A stretch of 64,000 bases of DNA from Edolisoma coerulescens (GCA_013397115.1 VWZW01006244.1:1362970-1426969); one strand, 5' to 3'; shown: positions 1-13,319, counted from the first letter of the stretch. Numbers and translations: made by a program. Notes: generated by a model from the sequence alone, not told the origin.

Positions 1-344
1 GTGGTCTGGGCAAGGGCAGCTCTGTGGCCGCAGCATCTGCCGGGAACAGACCGGGCAGTGTTCGGGATGGACGGCGCAGTTTATCCCACAGATGGGATAA
101 GGCAGGGAAAGGCCCAGGCCAGATCCTGCTGCTGCAGGGCTGGTCAGCCTTCACCCCCCCGAGTGGACAAAAGGGCTGGCTGAGGTGTTAGGGAGACAAG
201 CAGGAATTCAGTGGGAAGTCGGAGGCATTCGCTGGCAGTGGGAGAGTGACACTGACACATGGCCGCGGGAGCCGTGCGAGCCGTGCCCACAGCCCGGCGT
301 GCCCGGGGCTGCCGTGGGTGGGAGCCGTGCTGGGGACCTGGGAG

Positions 345-575
345 GGTTGAGCTGGGACTGCTCCGAGCCCCATCCAACCTGGCCTTGGACACTTCCAGGG
401 ATGGGGCAGCCACAGCTTCTCTGGACAACCTGTTTTTCACCAGCCAGGAACTTTTTCATAACACCTCATGTAAATCTCTCCTCTGTGTTTAAAACCATTC
501 CCCCTTGTCCTGTTCCTGTCTTGTTATCTGTAAAAAGTCACTCTCCCTCTCTTTTATAAGCCCTCTTTAAAGCCC
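345..575 (-). mobile_element. CR1 LINE fragment (3' region)
   Basis: The + strand reads as the reverse complement of a bird CR1 3' region: the 'ccatccaacctggccttgga' block, then a 'tccagggatggggc' block, then 'aaaccattcccccttgtcct'. The extreme 3' tail is missing on the left and the 5' part is truncated, as is usual for CR1. Confidence 0.85.
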
Positions 576-1040
576 CAATAGCAAAAATCTCAGTGTGTGC
601 TTGACACCTCTGGGGCAGTTCTTGCCGTCATCTGAAGGGTTCCAGAGTGCAGGTGGGTTAAATGTTAAATGTTTAAATGCTGTGGCTGGAGCAAGAAGCA
701 TCTCACAGGTGGCTGGGAACACAGCAGCTGCCATGTGGGGTCAAATCAAAGGTTTCTCCAGCCAGATGTGGATCCCTGGGGGATCCAAGGAGAACTGGGA
801 CCAGTGATGTGGCTCCTGACGTGTCCTGCTCGCTCCTGGCAGTCTGTGGTTCAAAGGCTTCCTGAGCCCTCGTGTTTCATCACCCATCTGGATGAACCTC
901 CCTTTCCTGAATTTGTTTAATCCCTTTTGGAGTCTGTTCATCGTTTTGGGCTTCACAACATCCGGTGGCAGCGAGCCTTGACATTTAATGATGTGCAGTG
1001 TGGAAAAAAAGGGCTCCGTTCTCAATGTCTACCATTTACT

Positions 1041-1067
1041 ATTATTATTATTATTATTATTATTATT
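1041..1067. repeat. (ATT)9 microsatellite
   Basis: Nine uninterrupted ATT units followed by a short T run. This is a likely polymorphic trinucleotide repeat in intron 1. Confidence 0.95.
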
Positions 1068-1874
1068 TTTAATGCTGTGCCTGGTCTGAGTCAAAAGGTC
1101 TGATCCCTGCACTGCCCTGAGCAGAGTTCTCCCTGTGGAGCTTCCAGCCCTGGCTGGATCTGCAGGATTTGGTCAGGTCTTGTGTCAGGAGCTTTGAGCT
1201 GTGGAGAGCCAGAAGGATGGGCAGGAGGTGTTTTGGGAACTGGAATTACCCTTTTGAGGGAATGTCCTTGCCCCCTGTGTGATGTTTTCTGATTCCTTCT
1301 TGGTAAACCTGCCGGAATAAATAAAAAGCAGCATCAAGAAGCACAGGGAACAAACATTTATGGGGTTTTTGGGCCCCTTTGTTTAAAATTTCAAATGCTA
1401 AATATCATTTATTCAGTGCAACTCTTCCCAGATAAGGGAAGCTGGTGAGAAATACCATGAACTTGGATTTTCTTTTGCTTGGAACAAAAAAATCAATATT
1501 TCTGCTGGTTTATAGATGACATTTTGGTTTCTAGGAATTTGGGATTCATGGTAGGAGCAGATGGAACAGAGTTTCCCTGTGGCTCAACTTTGTGGCAAGA
1601 AAATCGGGCCATTGAGCACCTGGGCCATTTCCTTTGGTCTCCTGTCTTTAAAATCTGGTATAAATTCTTCTGCTGTCTTCTGTCATGTGATCCATGACTG
1701 TTGTGGTCCTTTCCTGGTCCTCAGTCCCACCAAAAACTGCTCAAAAGCAAGGCAGGGATGATCATGGATGTTTTCTGTAAGTGGCATCTAGAAATGTCCT
1801 TTGTTTTCTGTGTCATTTTAGGCCCCATTTTAGGTTAAAAATCATTGAATATCTTGATTTTTTGCAATTCTTTG

Positions 1875-1955
1875 ATTGCAAGGATCGAGTCCAACTCCCG
1901 GCCCTGCACAGGACACCTCAACAACCTCACCCTGTGCCTGAGAGCATGAATTCCT
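1875..1955 (-). mobile_element. CR1 LINE fragment (degenerate)
   Basis: A short match to the CR1 block 'gagtccaactcccggccctg' followed by 'accctgtgcctgagagcat', the same CR1 subfamily as the copy at 40328-40470. It is diverged and short, so confidence is moderate. Confidence 0.6.
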
Positions 1956-4900
1956 CTAACCCTATGTCAGGGATGGAGCTGAGAGCCTGGGATGAAAGGA
2001 TATGCAGTAGTGTAAAAAAAAAAATCCCTAAACCCCTAAACTATTCATTCTTCCCAAGAAAACCCCAAACAAAAGCCCTGATATTCTGCAAATCTGTCTC
2101 TTTTTGGTTTTTTGGGGGGTTTTCTTTTCCTCCCCTCTAGACCATGTGGAGTTAATGGGTTAAAAGAAACCTTTTCTTCTCTGGGTTAATTCATCTTCCA
2201 TCCCGCTGCTCCCCATTTTCCTGCTTCCCTGCACCAAAACTCCCAGCTCCGTGTTGCCTACGCTGGAGTGGGCTCCAGGCCAACAGAAATGAAGTTAGGC
2301 TAAAAAATAAATTTAATAAAAATAAGCAGTGGCTGGACAAGGAGCAGGGGCTTGGACTGGGGGTCTGGGAGCTGTCCAGCCAGGGAGGGGACAGTGTGGG
2401 GGGATAATTCCTGGCACGGGCTGCCAGGGGCAGAGCTAATGCCTCTTAAATCGGGAGTGAAAGCCCCTGTTGCCGCCTGGCCCGTGCATTCCACTGGCAC
2501 CGTTGGATTGAAAATCCTTTGTAAATCTCCCTGATTTCTGTTTCATTCTTGAGAGGATGAAGGGGAGAGGAAACAACCTTTCCCTCCCCGCCCTCCTTCT
2601 CTGCTTCTGCTTGTTTGTGGACAGTTGTTCCAGGGGGGTTAGGTCTTGGGGCTGAGATTTTCCCCTAAAATAGAAATGTCTTGTGCTCTGATGGGCTGGA
2701 AACTTCCTGAGGAAGGTTTGGTGTAAGGAGAAGAGAGGGGAAAGAGAATTACTTCAGCTCTGTGGTTCAGATGCACCACCAAAGACCCAAAATTGATTCT
2801 TTCCTCTGCTGTGGGATCTCTCCAAGTTTGTTCCCCCCTCATTGGAGAAGGGAAGGAAAATCCTTCCTTCAGTGAGTTGTAATTCATAACCTGTGCAGGT
2901 CTCCTGCTTTGCAGGAGCAGGGAATGCTGCAGCAGTTCCAAGGAGTTTCTTGTGGTGCTCCTGATTGCCAGGGTGCCAAAAGAGCTGTTCCTCACAGCAC
3001 CTTGATCCCACAAAGTCCTCTGCAGGAATGGGAACATCTCCAGCCCTCCCCAGCTGAATTGAGTCACGTCTTCCCTGCTCATCCACTGAGAGATTTTTTT
3101 TCCTTTCTATATTACATGCCAAACTTTTTGGTAATTTGTCCAGGGGAAGGTGAGGGCCTGTTTTGGCAGGAAATTGGATGGAAGTTTATTTATACATGCA
3201 GCAACCATCCTGCATCTGGGAGAAAACCATCCGTGCCTTGTCCCATTCCCAGAGAAATCCCTCCTGAACTGGTTTAAACAACCCGTTGGTTGTTGGAGTC
3301 CAGAGCTCTCCTCACTGCAGGCCTGGGGAAATTCCTCTGTGTTCGCAGCCTGGGAGAATCTTCCAACTTCTGTGAGAGCTTCATCTAAGGCTAAAACGGG
3401 ACACTCTGGTAACAGCCAAAATGAACTTTGGGATCAGAGTGGTTGACGTGAGTACTGGAAGCATTCAGGAAAGCCCTGTTGGGAAGGGAAGAGCTGGAGG
3501 TTTGCACCGTTGGATTATTTTGTCCAGAAGCAGCTGTTGTTTCCCCTTTTGCTGGATGCTGAAATAACTCTGGGTAGGACCCAAGAGCCTGGCAGGGTCC
3601 TTCCACGTCCACGTGTCCATCCTAAGATGCTCAGGGAGGAGGCTCAGGAAACCACTGTATGGATCTATCCAGGCGTGGTTGAAGAAAGGCTTGAATGATT
3701 GAAACCTACAAGAATCTGCACCTTTTTTTTCCTAAAAAAACCACCCCAAAAATCTGTTTGAGTGGATTCCATCAGGAGTCTGATGGAGACTGGTGCTTCC
3801 TTCCCCAGTACGTGGGCTCTACTGGGTTGGAAGTTCCCCTGTGCTGTAGCTTTTATCCTCTCTCCTCCTCCTTCCCATCACTCAGAAGCTGATCCAAGGA
3901 CCTACAGGCATTTTCCCCTATCCTAAAATCCCAGAATATTCACGGAGAAAAACCCAGCAAGCGCATGCTCTCCTTTGGAGCAGGACTGTGGGGTTTCGCT
4001 GCTCCCCACCTGGATGCTGTGGGGTTGGAAGGCTCTATCACCCCTTACTTTGTGTTTTTGGGAGCGTGTAAAGTTGTAGTAGCCTCTGTGTTGGGGGCTG
4101 TGACTCGTGTAGAAGCTACAGCTGAGATTTGGGCGCTGCAGACTAAGGAGGAAATGACATTTGAGAGGTTGTCACCTGAAGAAAGCTCTGGCCGAGTTTG
4201 CCACGCTATTGAGAGGAAGATAAGGATCAAAACAGCCATTGGGGCATAATTGTGATGGGAATTGCTGTGCTCGTTCCTGGAGTTTCCAATTGCTTTGTTT
4301 AATGGTCTCCCACAGCCGGGCACCATTGTTCAGGGACAATGACAGGGAGAGGTGAGCCCGAGGCAGAGCTGGTTGGGAATGGTCCTGAGGGCAGAGAACT
4401 GGCACGGTGGAACTTGCAAGGATGAGTTTTAGCAAAGCTGGCTTTGATATCTTAGGTGGGGTTCAGCTCTGTGTCGTAAAGCCCTGGATGGTCTGGATTT
4501 CCTCAGGCTGGGAAAAACACTTTTCCTCCTGTCACCTTCCTTGACCCTCACGATGTCAGAGCATCCTGTCAGGAGATCACTGGGGAAATTACACCGGGAA
4601 AGGGCTGAGGTAGAAGTGGAGCACTCTGACAGAACAATCTTTGTGAACGCTTGCTGAGATGTCATTGTGGAAGCCTGAGGTATGGAGAATCCATAGCCTT
4701 ATTTTTATGTAATCTAAGGAGAAATGGGGTATTTTGGAGTTCAGAGTTCATGTGGGCACTTGGAGCTGTAAACACTTAAAAACCCAAACAAGACAGTGCA
4801 GAATGAGGCGGTTGAGTCTTCAATGGCTAGCTCTTCTTCCAAATATCAAATCTTCACCACTCACCCTGAAATTCAGATGTTTTTCTTGGACTTTTGGATT

Positions 4901-6039
4901 TTTACACTTCAAATATTCAGTAGCCGTTGTGGGAGGAGGAGTGTGATAAATCAATTTAGGAAAGATTCAGTGGGGGAGTGCAATGGTGGGAGAGAGAGAG
5001 GGCAACTGGAGGTTACTGGGTGCAAAATAAAATGATACAGGCCTAGTGTCCAGCATAACTCAGACTCCTTGAGTAGGTTAATTTAGTTAATTAATTTAGG
5101 TGTTGTAGTGAAAATTCGTGGTCAAGTTGTCAATTTTCCAGAAGCTTTTTTAATTATTAAAGGAAAAATGGTGGAAAGAGAAGAAAAAGGGCTGAAAGTG
5201 TGGCAATACCACAGGAAAAAATTCATGTGGAAAGTGAAACCAGAATTAAATCAGTCATTGTACTGATGGACCAAAGAGAAATTTCCTAACACAGGAGGAA
5301 GCGCTGGGACAGGAATGCAACATTTCAGCAGGCCTGTCATTCCAGGTGGGAATAGCAGAGGCCTTTCCCTGTGGGAAAACAGCTCACCTTGGATCCCATC
5401 TCCGGTGGCACCTGCAAAGGAAACTCTGGAGCACCTCAAAAATAAGGGTGCACTCACAGGTCTGTGTAGGTACCTTAAATCTGCCTCATCCCCCTCAAAT
5501 CCTCATCAGGAAAGTCCCCACTTAAACGAGGGAAAATCCAGGGGCACTGATGGAAGTGTGAGCTGATGAGGCCATAAAAACTCTTGACTTCTGAGAGGAG
5601 TGGGAAGCAGGATCTGTCTGGAATTGCCTCTTGGAAGGGCAATAATTCCATGGTGTCACAGATAAAACTTGGCCGCGGGGGTTATCAGTGGGAGCTGTGC
5701 AGTGGCAGCGGCTGTGCTTGGGATCTCTCCCAAATCCTGGTGCTGGAACTCCAGGAAAACGAAGGAATTAGCAATGTTTGAGATGAAATTCACAACGGAG
5801 GAAGCCGAGTGACACCAGCACTGTGTGTGCAAACCAGATGGGTCTTGCTTTTTGCATCAATTAGTGATAAACCTTCTGATCTCCTGGCTTCAGACCGGTG
5901 GAACTGGAATGGGAATAGCACAAACCATGCTGCAAAGGTTCCTTTCAGCGTGGTGGGTGTGGCACAGGACAACCAGGTCCTTCCCGAGGTTTGGATGTTG
6001 CACTTGGAGCAGAAGTTGGGCAAGATTAGGTCAAAAAAC

Positions 6040-6085
6040 CCACAGAATATCCCGTATTGGAAGGGACCCATGAGGTTCATCAAAG
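6040..6085 (-). mobile_element. CR1 LINE 3' tail fragment
   Basis: A short match to the CR1 3' end in reverse orientation: a 'cacagaatatcc' start followed by 'ttggaagggacccatgagg'. Only about 45 bases remain. Confidence 0.6.
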
Positions 6086-6284
6086 TGCAGAATTCTGAAG
6101 CGGAAATTCAAAATTGTGAATTCTGTAAACAGTCTCTTGACTCTGTAGGTTCATGTTGCTCTCAGAGAGGCCAGAGTCAACTTCCAGAGAGTTAAAGCTT
6201 CCTGGGTTGTGTGCAGTGAGCTGTTTGCTCTCTCTCCAGGTTCCTGGTGGACACGCACACGAGCCTTTGGAATCTTGGAACCTA

Positions 6285-6340
6285 GCTCAAAATGGCTTGG
6301 GTTGGAAGGAACCTTAAAGATCATCCAGTTTCAACCTTTT
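6285..6340 (-). mobile_element. CR1 LINE 3' tail fragment
   Basis: The CR1 3'-end block 'ggcttgggttggaaggaacc' followed by 'ttaaagatcatccag' in reverse orientation. Only the terminal 55 or so bases are present. Confidence 0.75.
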
Positions 6341-9196
6341 TCCACTTAAAGTTGTCCGCTTCGTCTCCCGCTCAGCCCCTTCTTGGAGCAAAATAACACA
6401 ATCACGGGGTTCTGGCCGGCAGTTTAATCGTAACAGTTGTGGCTTGGGTGTGTAAAAAACAAAAACACACACACACCCCCCTGAAACATTTCCTTGGAAA
6501 GAACAGCTTGGCCTTTGTGAGGAGCTGAGAAAGCGTCCGACTGACACCGTTGCCTTACAGGACCTCACTCAGCCGAGGTTGCATAAAAGGGCTTTATGGG
6601 ATTAGAAAGGTTCCATGCAGCGGGAGCTCGGAGGCAGCGTGTCAGGTGGGGCAGCTCTCCCTGGCTCTGCCTGCGCTTTGTTATTGATGCCACGCTCTGG
6701 AAAGTGCCACCTCACCCCCGTTCCCAGGGCCTCCGGAATGTGCATGCGGAGCTGAGGGCCCCGGCAGGGAAAAGGCATGTGTGGGTCCGTGTGTGTGGCT
6801 TCTGCTCTTCACCTGGGAGAGTTTCGCTGCTGGCTGGCGAGGGAAAAACCCTTTTTCCCCCTAGATTTTCTCCTTGTCTTGTTCCAGGGATGCTTCTGAG
6901 CAACAATGCAGGCAGGGATGGGTGGATCTCTGTTCTTCACGGGTGTTCCCTGGTTTGTTCTTCCACCAGCTGGGGAAGAGTTGTGGCACTGTGCAGCACC
7001 GTGAATCCTACTTCCTACCATCTCCCTGTCCCTGGGTCTTTATTTTGTGTGTGTTTAGGTGACTTTTATTGGAGATACACGATTGGGCTGTGCTGTCAGC
7101 AAGTTCTGGAAGACTGACCTGTAGGAAGCTGTAGTTTTGAGTACCTGAGGGGGAAAGGTGGGAAGAGAGTGAAAATCACCCATTGCTCTGCAGAAATCTT
7201 GGCTGTAGGATCAATTCCTGTATCCCTCCTCGCTCCAAGAGCCATCTGCTACAGGATCCTTGGAGCTTTTTTCCAGACCATTTAGGTGAACAATCCCTGC
7301 TCAGCTGGAAAGAAAAAATGGGGAGAGGGAGCTTAGAAAATGCAGTGATGCCTCCCTCTCTCTCCTTTTCCAGCTGAGGGTCTCTTGTGCCAACCAAAGT
7401 TTGCAGGAATGAATCTTTTGAGTACCATGAAGGCCAGGAATGAACGTCCTGGAGATTTTGTTACAGATCTTTGCCCTAGTGAAGCTCAGACTGAGGCACC
7501 TGTCCCATGAATGAGCCTCCTGGGAGCTTTGGCTAACGAGGCACCGGGGCTGGGTGATGTCCCCTCTCCTTGGGGAGCAGCTGGGACAGAGCAAAAATGA
7601 AAGGGTTAAAATATGCTTCAAATAAGCTGTTTGGCCTTTTAGATTTTTTTTTTTATTAGTATTTTGGGGGGAGCAAAACTTGAGGGAAAATACTTTTCCA
7701 TATTTCCTACAAATCACTCAGTGCTTTTATCACTGCAGGTTTTTTTCTGGAGGTGTCAATACCTTTGAATGTAACTGAAGGAGAACGTTTTCTTGCCCAT
7801 CTTTGTTCTAAAAATCCCCACTCAGCCATTTTTTTTGCTCCCTCCCTTAGAGAGCTGATATTAAATCATCTCATCGATGCCTCAGCCATGATTGGATCTG
7901 TACTGGATGTCCCTGGCTGGGACTCAGGTCAGGATTTTATGCCCGTTGTGCACCAAGGTTTGGGAGTTAAAGCATCCTGAGTGCCAGCCCTCAGGAGCTG
8001 TGCTCCTGGCAGGATGCATCCCACTGATTAGAGAGAAATACTCATTAAAAACAGCAAATTGCTGCTCCTGCAGGACAGGTGGGGCTTTAAAGGTTCCTAG
8101 GATCTCAGCAAAGGGGTGAGGAAGTGCTCCCCTCCCATTCCCATCACCCCATTTTCCCCAGTCCTCCTGCAGAGATGGAGATGCCCGAGCCCCCAACCCA
8201 TCCCCGTGCTCCCCACTGCAGGATTGCAACGTTCCAGCCTTGTTTCCAGTCCTGGATTTCAGCCATTCCTCCTTTTTGGCCGGGGAATGTGTCTCCAGGT
8301 CCTCTGCAAGCCCGGATAGTGATTCCCATTGACTGTGTGGACTGGCACCTGGCCGGAACAGGGCCGAGCCAGGAGAGCAGGGTACAGCAGCCTGGCCAGC
8401 ACAGCTCTCCTGAGCCCAGCAGATGTTCCTGCAGCCTCTCTGCTCCCTGGGGCCGATGCCAGCCTGGTCCTTTTCCAGCAGCTCGTCACTTGACACCGGG
8501 AACAGTCCGCTGGCATCTTTTGTTGCACATTGTGGAGTCAAGGACCTTGTGCTGGGAGAAGGCAGGGGAGGGAGGGGACGAGGCAAAGGGACACAAATTT
8601 CTTCGGTTTTTTGGTTTTTTTTTAGGTTTTGAGCTTGTTCTGTCTTGTTAAGGCTTTTGGCAGCATCTCCTGGAAAGTGTATCCTGCTCTCCAAGCTCAG
8701 GCTGTGGCTCGCTGGGTTTTGTGTCAGGATCTCTTCTGCTGAGGGCAGGGTGGCTTGCTGTGCTTGCTCAGGGGGTCTCTTGGGCTCTGATGGGTCAAAT
8801 CATCCTGTGTCCCTTCCCAGGCTGGGTTCTGGCTCTGCTTGATGTGCTAAAATGATTTTTTTTTTCACGCCCAGGACAGTGACAGTGGCGCTCGTGCATT
8901 TTTGCCAGTTCCCCACATTCATGCAGTGAGGCACCTGAAATGATTTCTTTCCACTTTCAGTTTTAAACACAGTCCTGTGGTGGAGGTGGCCAGGGGTTTA
9001 TGTCCAAACAAGCTCTGTGAGAGCTGGTAGGGAGCATAAATCCAAATATTTCCTCTTTTTCCTGCTGCCACTTGCACACACACTGTGAGGAACCTCACTG
9101 TAAAACCACTTCTGGCCCAGATATGAAGTCCACAGGGGTGCTCAACCAGGAGATCCTGATCCCATCATTGACCCTATTTCTACCATGGGCTGGGTT

Positions 9197-9405
9197 TCAT
9201 AGAATCCCAGAATGGTTTGGCTTGGAAGGACCTTAAAGACCATCTAGACCTAAGCCCCTGCCGTGGCCGGGGATGCCACTCACTAGATCAGTTTGCTCAG
9301 TGTCCAGCTTGGCCTTGGACACTTCCAGGGATGGTGCCACCACAGCCTCTCCAAGCAACCTGTGCCAGGGCCCCACCACCCTGACCTGGGGAGAATTTCT
9401 TCCCA
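9197..9405 (-). mobile_element. CR1 LINE 3' fragment next to exon 2
   Basis: Starts with the CR1 terminal motif 'tcatagaatcccagaatgg' and continues through 'cttggaaggaccttaaagac', 'ccttggacacttccagggat' and 'ccaccaccctgacct'. It is inserted antisense to WNT9A and ends only about 50 bases before the exon 2 splice acceptor, so it lies where the branch point and pyrimidine tract would normally be expected nearby. Confidence 0.9.
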
Positions 9406-9457
9406 GAATTTTTTGTTTTCCCTTCCCTCACCGTGGTGCCCCTCTGTTTCTCGGCAG

Positions 9458-9717
9458 GCTGACGGGGAACGAACCCCTGACCATCCTCCCTCTGACCTCG
9501 GAAATGGAGGAGGCGGCCGTCAAGGCCCACTACAAGGTGTGTGACCGCCTGAAGCTGGAGAAGAAGCAGCGCCGGATGTGCCGGCGCGACCCCGGCGTGG
9601 CCGAGACCCTGATGGAGGCCATCAGCATGAGCGCCCTGGAGTGCCAGTACCAGTTCCGCTTCGAGCGCTGGAACTGCACCCTCGAGGGCCGCTACCGGGC
9701 CAGCCTCCTCAAGAGAG
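9458..9717 (+). CDS. WNT9A: WNT9A exon 2 (Wnt N-terminal domain)
   Basis: This exon encodes 86 complete residues beginning LTGNEPLTILPL and ending ASLLKR, followed by the first base of a Gly codon completed in exon 3. It starts with the last base of a codon (phase 2) after an AG at 9456-9457 and ends at a GTGAGT donor. The product is a secreted, lipid-modified Wnt ligand that signals through Frizzled and LRP5/6 receptors. Visible family features are the cysteines in VCDRL, MCRRDPGV, ECQYQF and RWNCTLEG. NCT is an N-glycosylation sequon conserved in this subfamily. Residues around MCRRDPGVAETL and the LTILPL start match my recollection of WNT9A far better than WNT9B. The upstream frame stays open beyond the acceptor, but that sequence is CR1-derived and not coding. 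Confidence 0.96.
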
Positions 9718-11379
9718 GTGAGTCTTGGAGGGTCTCGGGGGGTCTCTGCACCCCCTGAGCTCATCTCCTTCCCTGATGGTCAGTCTGGGGTTGTCTTTGC
9801 TGGTGGTGCTTCACCCCGAGGTCCACAAAGAGCTCTGTGGAAGGCTGGAGCTCATCCCTGGAAGGGCACAGCAGGCAAAGAATGTGCTAATGGGGGTAAT
9901 TTATGGGCTTGCCCTGCCTGCTTCCCACTGCTGGCCCTGCCTGCTCTCCTTGGAGGCTGGAGGTGTTTGTGCAGGTCTCTGCAGCCAGAAGCTACATCTT
10001 CACCCCGTTTCTGCTGGAAATGGAGCTGCTGCTGGAGGAGAGGGTTTGGAAGCTCTCAAAGCCGTCCCCTCTTTCTTTATTGTTTTATTTATTTATTTCC
10101 TATTTATTTTTCTTATTTTTTATGCCGGTCTGTCAGGAAAGAAGTTGAGAAAATGCCATTTTAAGGGAAACAAGGCAAACCAGACTGTTCTGTGCTGTCC
10201 CATTAGAGGGACAGGCAAGGGGAGCCCTGTCACAGTACCGGGCAAAACCTGCAAAAGTTTGTGTCCTGTTACTGCCCTGGATGTGAGCAGTGGGTAATTC
10301 CCACACCTTTTCCCAGCAGCTCAGGTGGAGATGGACAGAAACTAGGAGTATTGGAGGTTCAGGTGGTATTTTTTCTTTTCTCTGTGCTACCGTATATAGT
10401 GCAGTTTCCTCCACCCTCCCAGTAAAATCCAGTGCTTGTTTCCAGGCTGCAGCACCGTTTGACAGACGGCATGCGAGGGTCTCCAGGGCTTTAGTGACTT
10501 CCAGGAAGCCCCACACTCAGCAACGGGCCTGGACCTGGAAAAACCAGGGTGTGAAATCTTTAAAGATAAGAGCAGAGGTCTGCAGGGCTAATTAGCGAGG
10601 AGGAGTAATTCAGAAGCACCAGGGCTTAACTAATGCACTGTCACTGACTGGTGGAAACAAGGAAAGTCCTTATGAAACCCAAGAGGTCCAGCCAGAGCTG
10701 CAAGACATTTAAAAATATCCCCGCATGCCAGAGGAGTCCCTGGATTGGTGGTGCCTTGGGAAGCCAAGCACTTTCTCATGCTGACACCTGGAGGCCACAG
10801 CTCGCTCCTTCAGACGTGCCTGTCCCCTGGGCAGCCCCGGCCGAGGGGCGCTTCGGAGCAGCCTGGAGTTAAAACCCCACGGAGACCCCCCCCATCCCAG
10901 CCCTTGTCAGGGGCCTGTGTAATAAATGAGAGCTCTGAGGGCTGCAGGGCTCTGCTGCTGTCTCATTCTCCCGTGTTTTATATCCCGGCAGCATCTCTGC
11001 CCTCCCCCGGTGCCGTAAATCCTTCAGGTGTTGTTCCCGTGCAGTAACACAGTGCCCTGTAAATCTTCCTCCTCCTCCTCTCCAGGAGCTGCTGGTTCCT
11101 GGTTCAGCCCTGCAGCAAGTGATACCCCAGGGCAAAGGCTCCCATGTATCACCCACCAGGACACAGCTTTCCAAATTCAGCGCTGAGGGCTTGTTTCCTC
11201 CCCTCCAGGACCATTGCAGGGAGAAAGGAAAAAATGCGGGGGAAAAAAAATCCCCAAACCGCTTTTTTTTTTCACTTAAAAGTTTCTTCCTCTGCTTTTA
11301 CGCTTCGGTCACCAGACGAGCCCTGGCTGCTGGTTTGCAACTTGGGCTGATGCAGCCCCGTTTCTTAAAATAACAGGGG

Positions 11380-11560
11380 ATTGTTTGAGGGACTCGTTAT
11401 CCTCTTTGGATACTCGTGCACAATTTTGGAAATGGCTGAAACTGGATAGCCGGGCCGGCAGACTGTCAATGCACTGGGGCTTAGAATGCCTGCATTGATT
11501 TAAAGCTCATTATCTTGTTACAAAATATCTTGGTGCAATCAAATAGTGCGTGGTGGAGAT
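11380..11560. promoter_or_regulatory. Candidate conserved noncoding element, intron 2
   Basis: A repeat-free, AT-rich patch containing 'gcattgatttaaagctcatt' and 'gcaatcaaatag', unlike the CR1-rich sequence around it. The ATTGATTTA and ATCAAAT cores resemble homeodomain or TCF-type sites. This is judged by texture only; conservation was not tested. Confidence 0.3.
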
Positions 11561-11904
11561 GGCTTTAGAATCTGGCCAGAGCCAAATGTCACATGGAGCT
11601 GGTTGGGAGCTGCCTGGGGGTGAGATGATCCCCGTGCTGATGGGCACAGGGAATTTGGGAAGCTTTCAGTGGTGGTGAACGGGAGAAGTAGAAACAAAGC
11701 TGATGGAAAGGGAGAAGCTGGCAGATGAGCTGTTCCTCCTGGCTTTCTGTCAGGCCTGGAATGTGTTGTGGTCACACGGCGCTGACTTTCTGCTGGGATT
11801 CCACAACCACTCCGAACTCAGCGCTTTGAATCAGGAGGGCTTCAAGCAGGGTGGAGATCTGGGCTGCCTAATTAATCAATTAAGGCTGGTGACTGTGAGT
11901 TAAG

Positions 11905-12035
11905 TGTGCAAGGCCAGCTTGGACAGGGCTTGGAGCACCCTGGGATAGTGGAAGGTGTCCCTGCCCATGGCAGGGGCTGGAACAAGTTGGGTCTCAAGGT
12001 CCCTTCCAACCCAAACCATGCCATGACTGCAGTGT
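11905..12035 (+). mobile_element. CR1 LINE 3' fragment
   Basis: Sense-orientation CR1 3' end: 'cagcttggacagggcttgga', then the 'ccctgcccatggcagggg' block, ending in 'tcccttccaacccaaacc'. Confidence 0.9.
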
Positions 12036-13319
12036 CTCAGACCTTCAGGGCAGGGTTTGCACACCCCATCCCACTGAGGACTCTGTTTGACACTGGCACC
12101 TCTTCATTCTGTGGCACGAATTCTCCAATCCAGGAGCAGAGAGGCTTGGGAATATCTGTGTTTGGCAGTGGCATCCCTCTGACAGGCATGTGGGCAGTCT
12201 GACCTGCAGTGTAACCTAGAAAAAAATAGTTTACAAAGGATGAGAGATGCTCAGAAGGCATTTTCTACCCAGAGGAGTCAGCTGGATGCCCATGAGTTTT
12301 TGGTGTGTGAATTAAGTAAGGAATTCTCTCACCACTTCCCATGAAGTGTTTGCAGTGTTGAAGATGTTTCTGGGGTGTCAGAGGACATGGTCTGACTTCA
12401 AGGAGAAAACAAAATGTGTTATTTTAACTCTCACGGTTCTTTGCAGTGTCCTCAGTGAGTGTGGAGTTGAACCTTTTTGTATTTCAACGTTGTTCCTAGT
12501 GAGGAAAAGATTCCTGTTCTCCTTTTCCAGGCAAGAAGTAGAATGATTGGATAATTCCTACCACAAACTGGGAGGAATTAGAACTCCAGAACCCTTGAGA
12601 GAACCAACCTCAGTCTCCTGGGCTGGATTTTCATTACTCTTCCTGCTCCTGGGAGTGTTTTGGGAAGGCAGGCTCTGGGAATGGCCACATGAGTTTGCTT
12701 GGTCTATCATGAACCTCCCAAGGAACAGTTCCAAAAATGACCTGGCAGTGTCTCTGCATGTCCTTGGTTGACACACCAGCTCACAGATATATCCACTACT
12801 GTCACCATCCACTTGTGTTATTTTTGAGTGGGGGATTTCTTGAGTCCCATCCAAAGCCGTTCTGGAATTGCATCCCAAATATGCAGTCGTTTACGGCTTC
12901 CATAGCTGGAGAATGGGCAGCTATAAATACTGCCATGTTTGCTTTTTATTTCTGGCTTTTATAATTTGGATTGGAACCGCGGGTCCCTCTGGGTGTCAGT
13001 TTGCCTGGCGGGGGAGTGGATGCTGTCACCTCCCTGCAGGTGAGCGTGGAGTTGTGAAGAAGGGCTGTGCATGGAAGGTTGGAGGTGTAAACTGGTTTTT
13101 TGGAGTGAGGTGCTGCGTTGGGTGACACATCTCCCGCTTCCCAGCCCTCGGGTGCCTTCTGTCAACAGTTCTGGTCTGGAGGAGGACTCAGTGACTTGTT
13201 TCAGGAGGAGAGGGAGGAATGAGGAGGACTGGAAGTCTGTGCTGGGTTCCTGCTGTTTGGTGTCCCCTTGGTAGCATCACTGGGACCTCCATGTCCTGTC
13301 CAGCTCTTCATGGAGTCAA

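Larger units (their letters stand above)
1..9457 (+). other. WNT9A: WNT9A intron 1 (3' part, inferred)
   Basis: This stretch precedes WNT9A exon 2 and ends in a pyrimidine-rich tract and AG acceptor at 9456-9457, so it is read as the 3' part of intron 1. No open frame in it resembles a known protein. No CpG-rich block or signal-peptide exon is visible, so the first exon should lie further upstream. It carries CR1 fragments near 345-575, 1875-1955, 6040-6085, 6285-6340 and 9197-9405 and an (ATT)9 run at 1041-1067. The rest looks like unique, moderately GC-rich intronic DNA in which I recognise nothing. That it is intron rather than upstream flank is inferred from the family gene structure. Confidence 0.75.

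Noticed and set aside
7924..8694. 256-codon minus-strand open frame in intron 1
   Set aside because: No recognisable motif, lies within an intron of WNT9A, and composition fits a GC-moderate chance frame.
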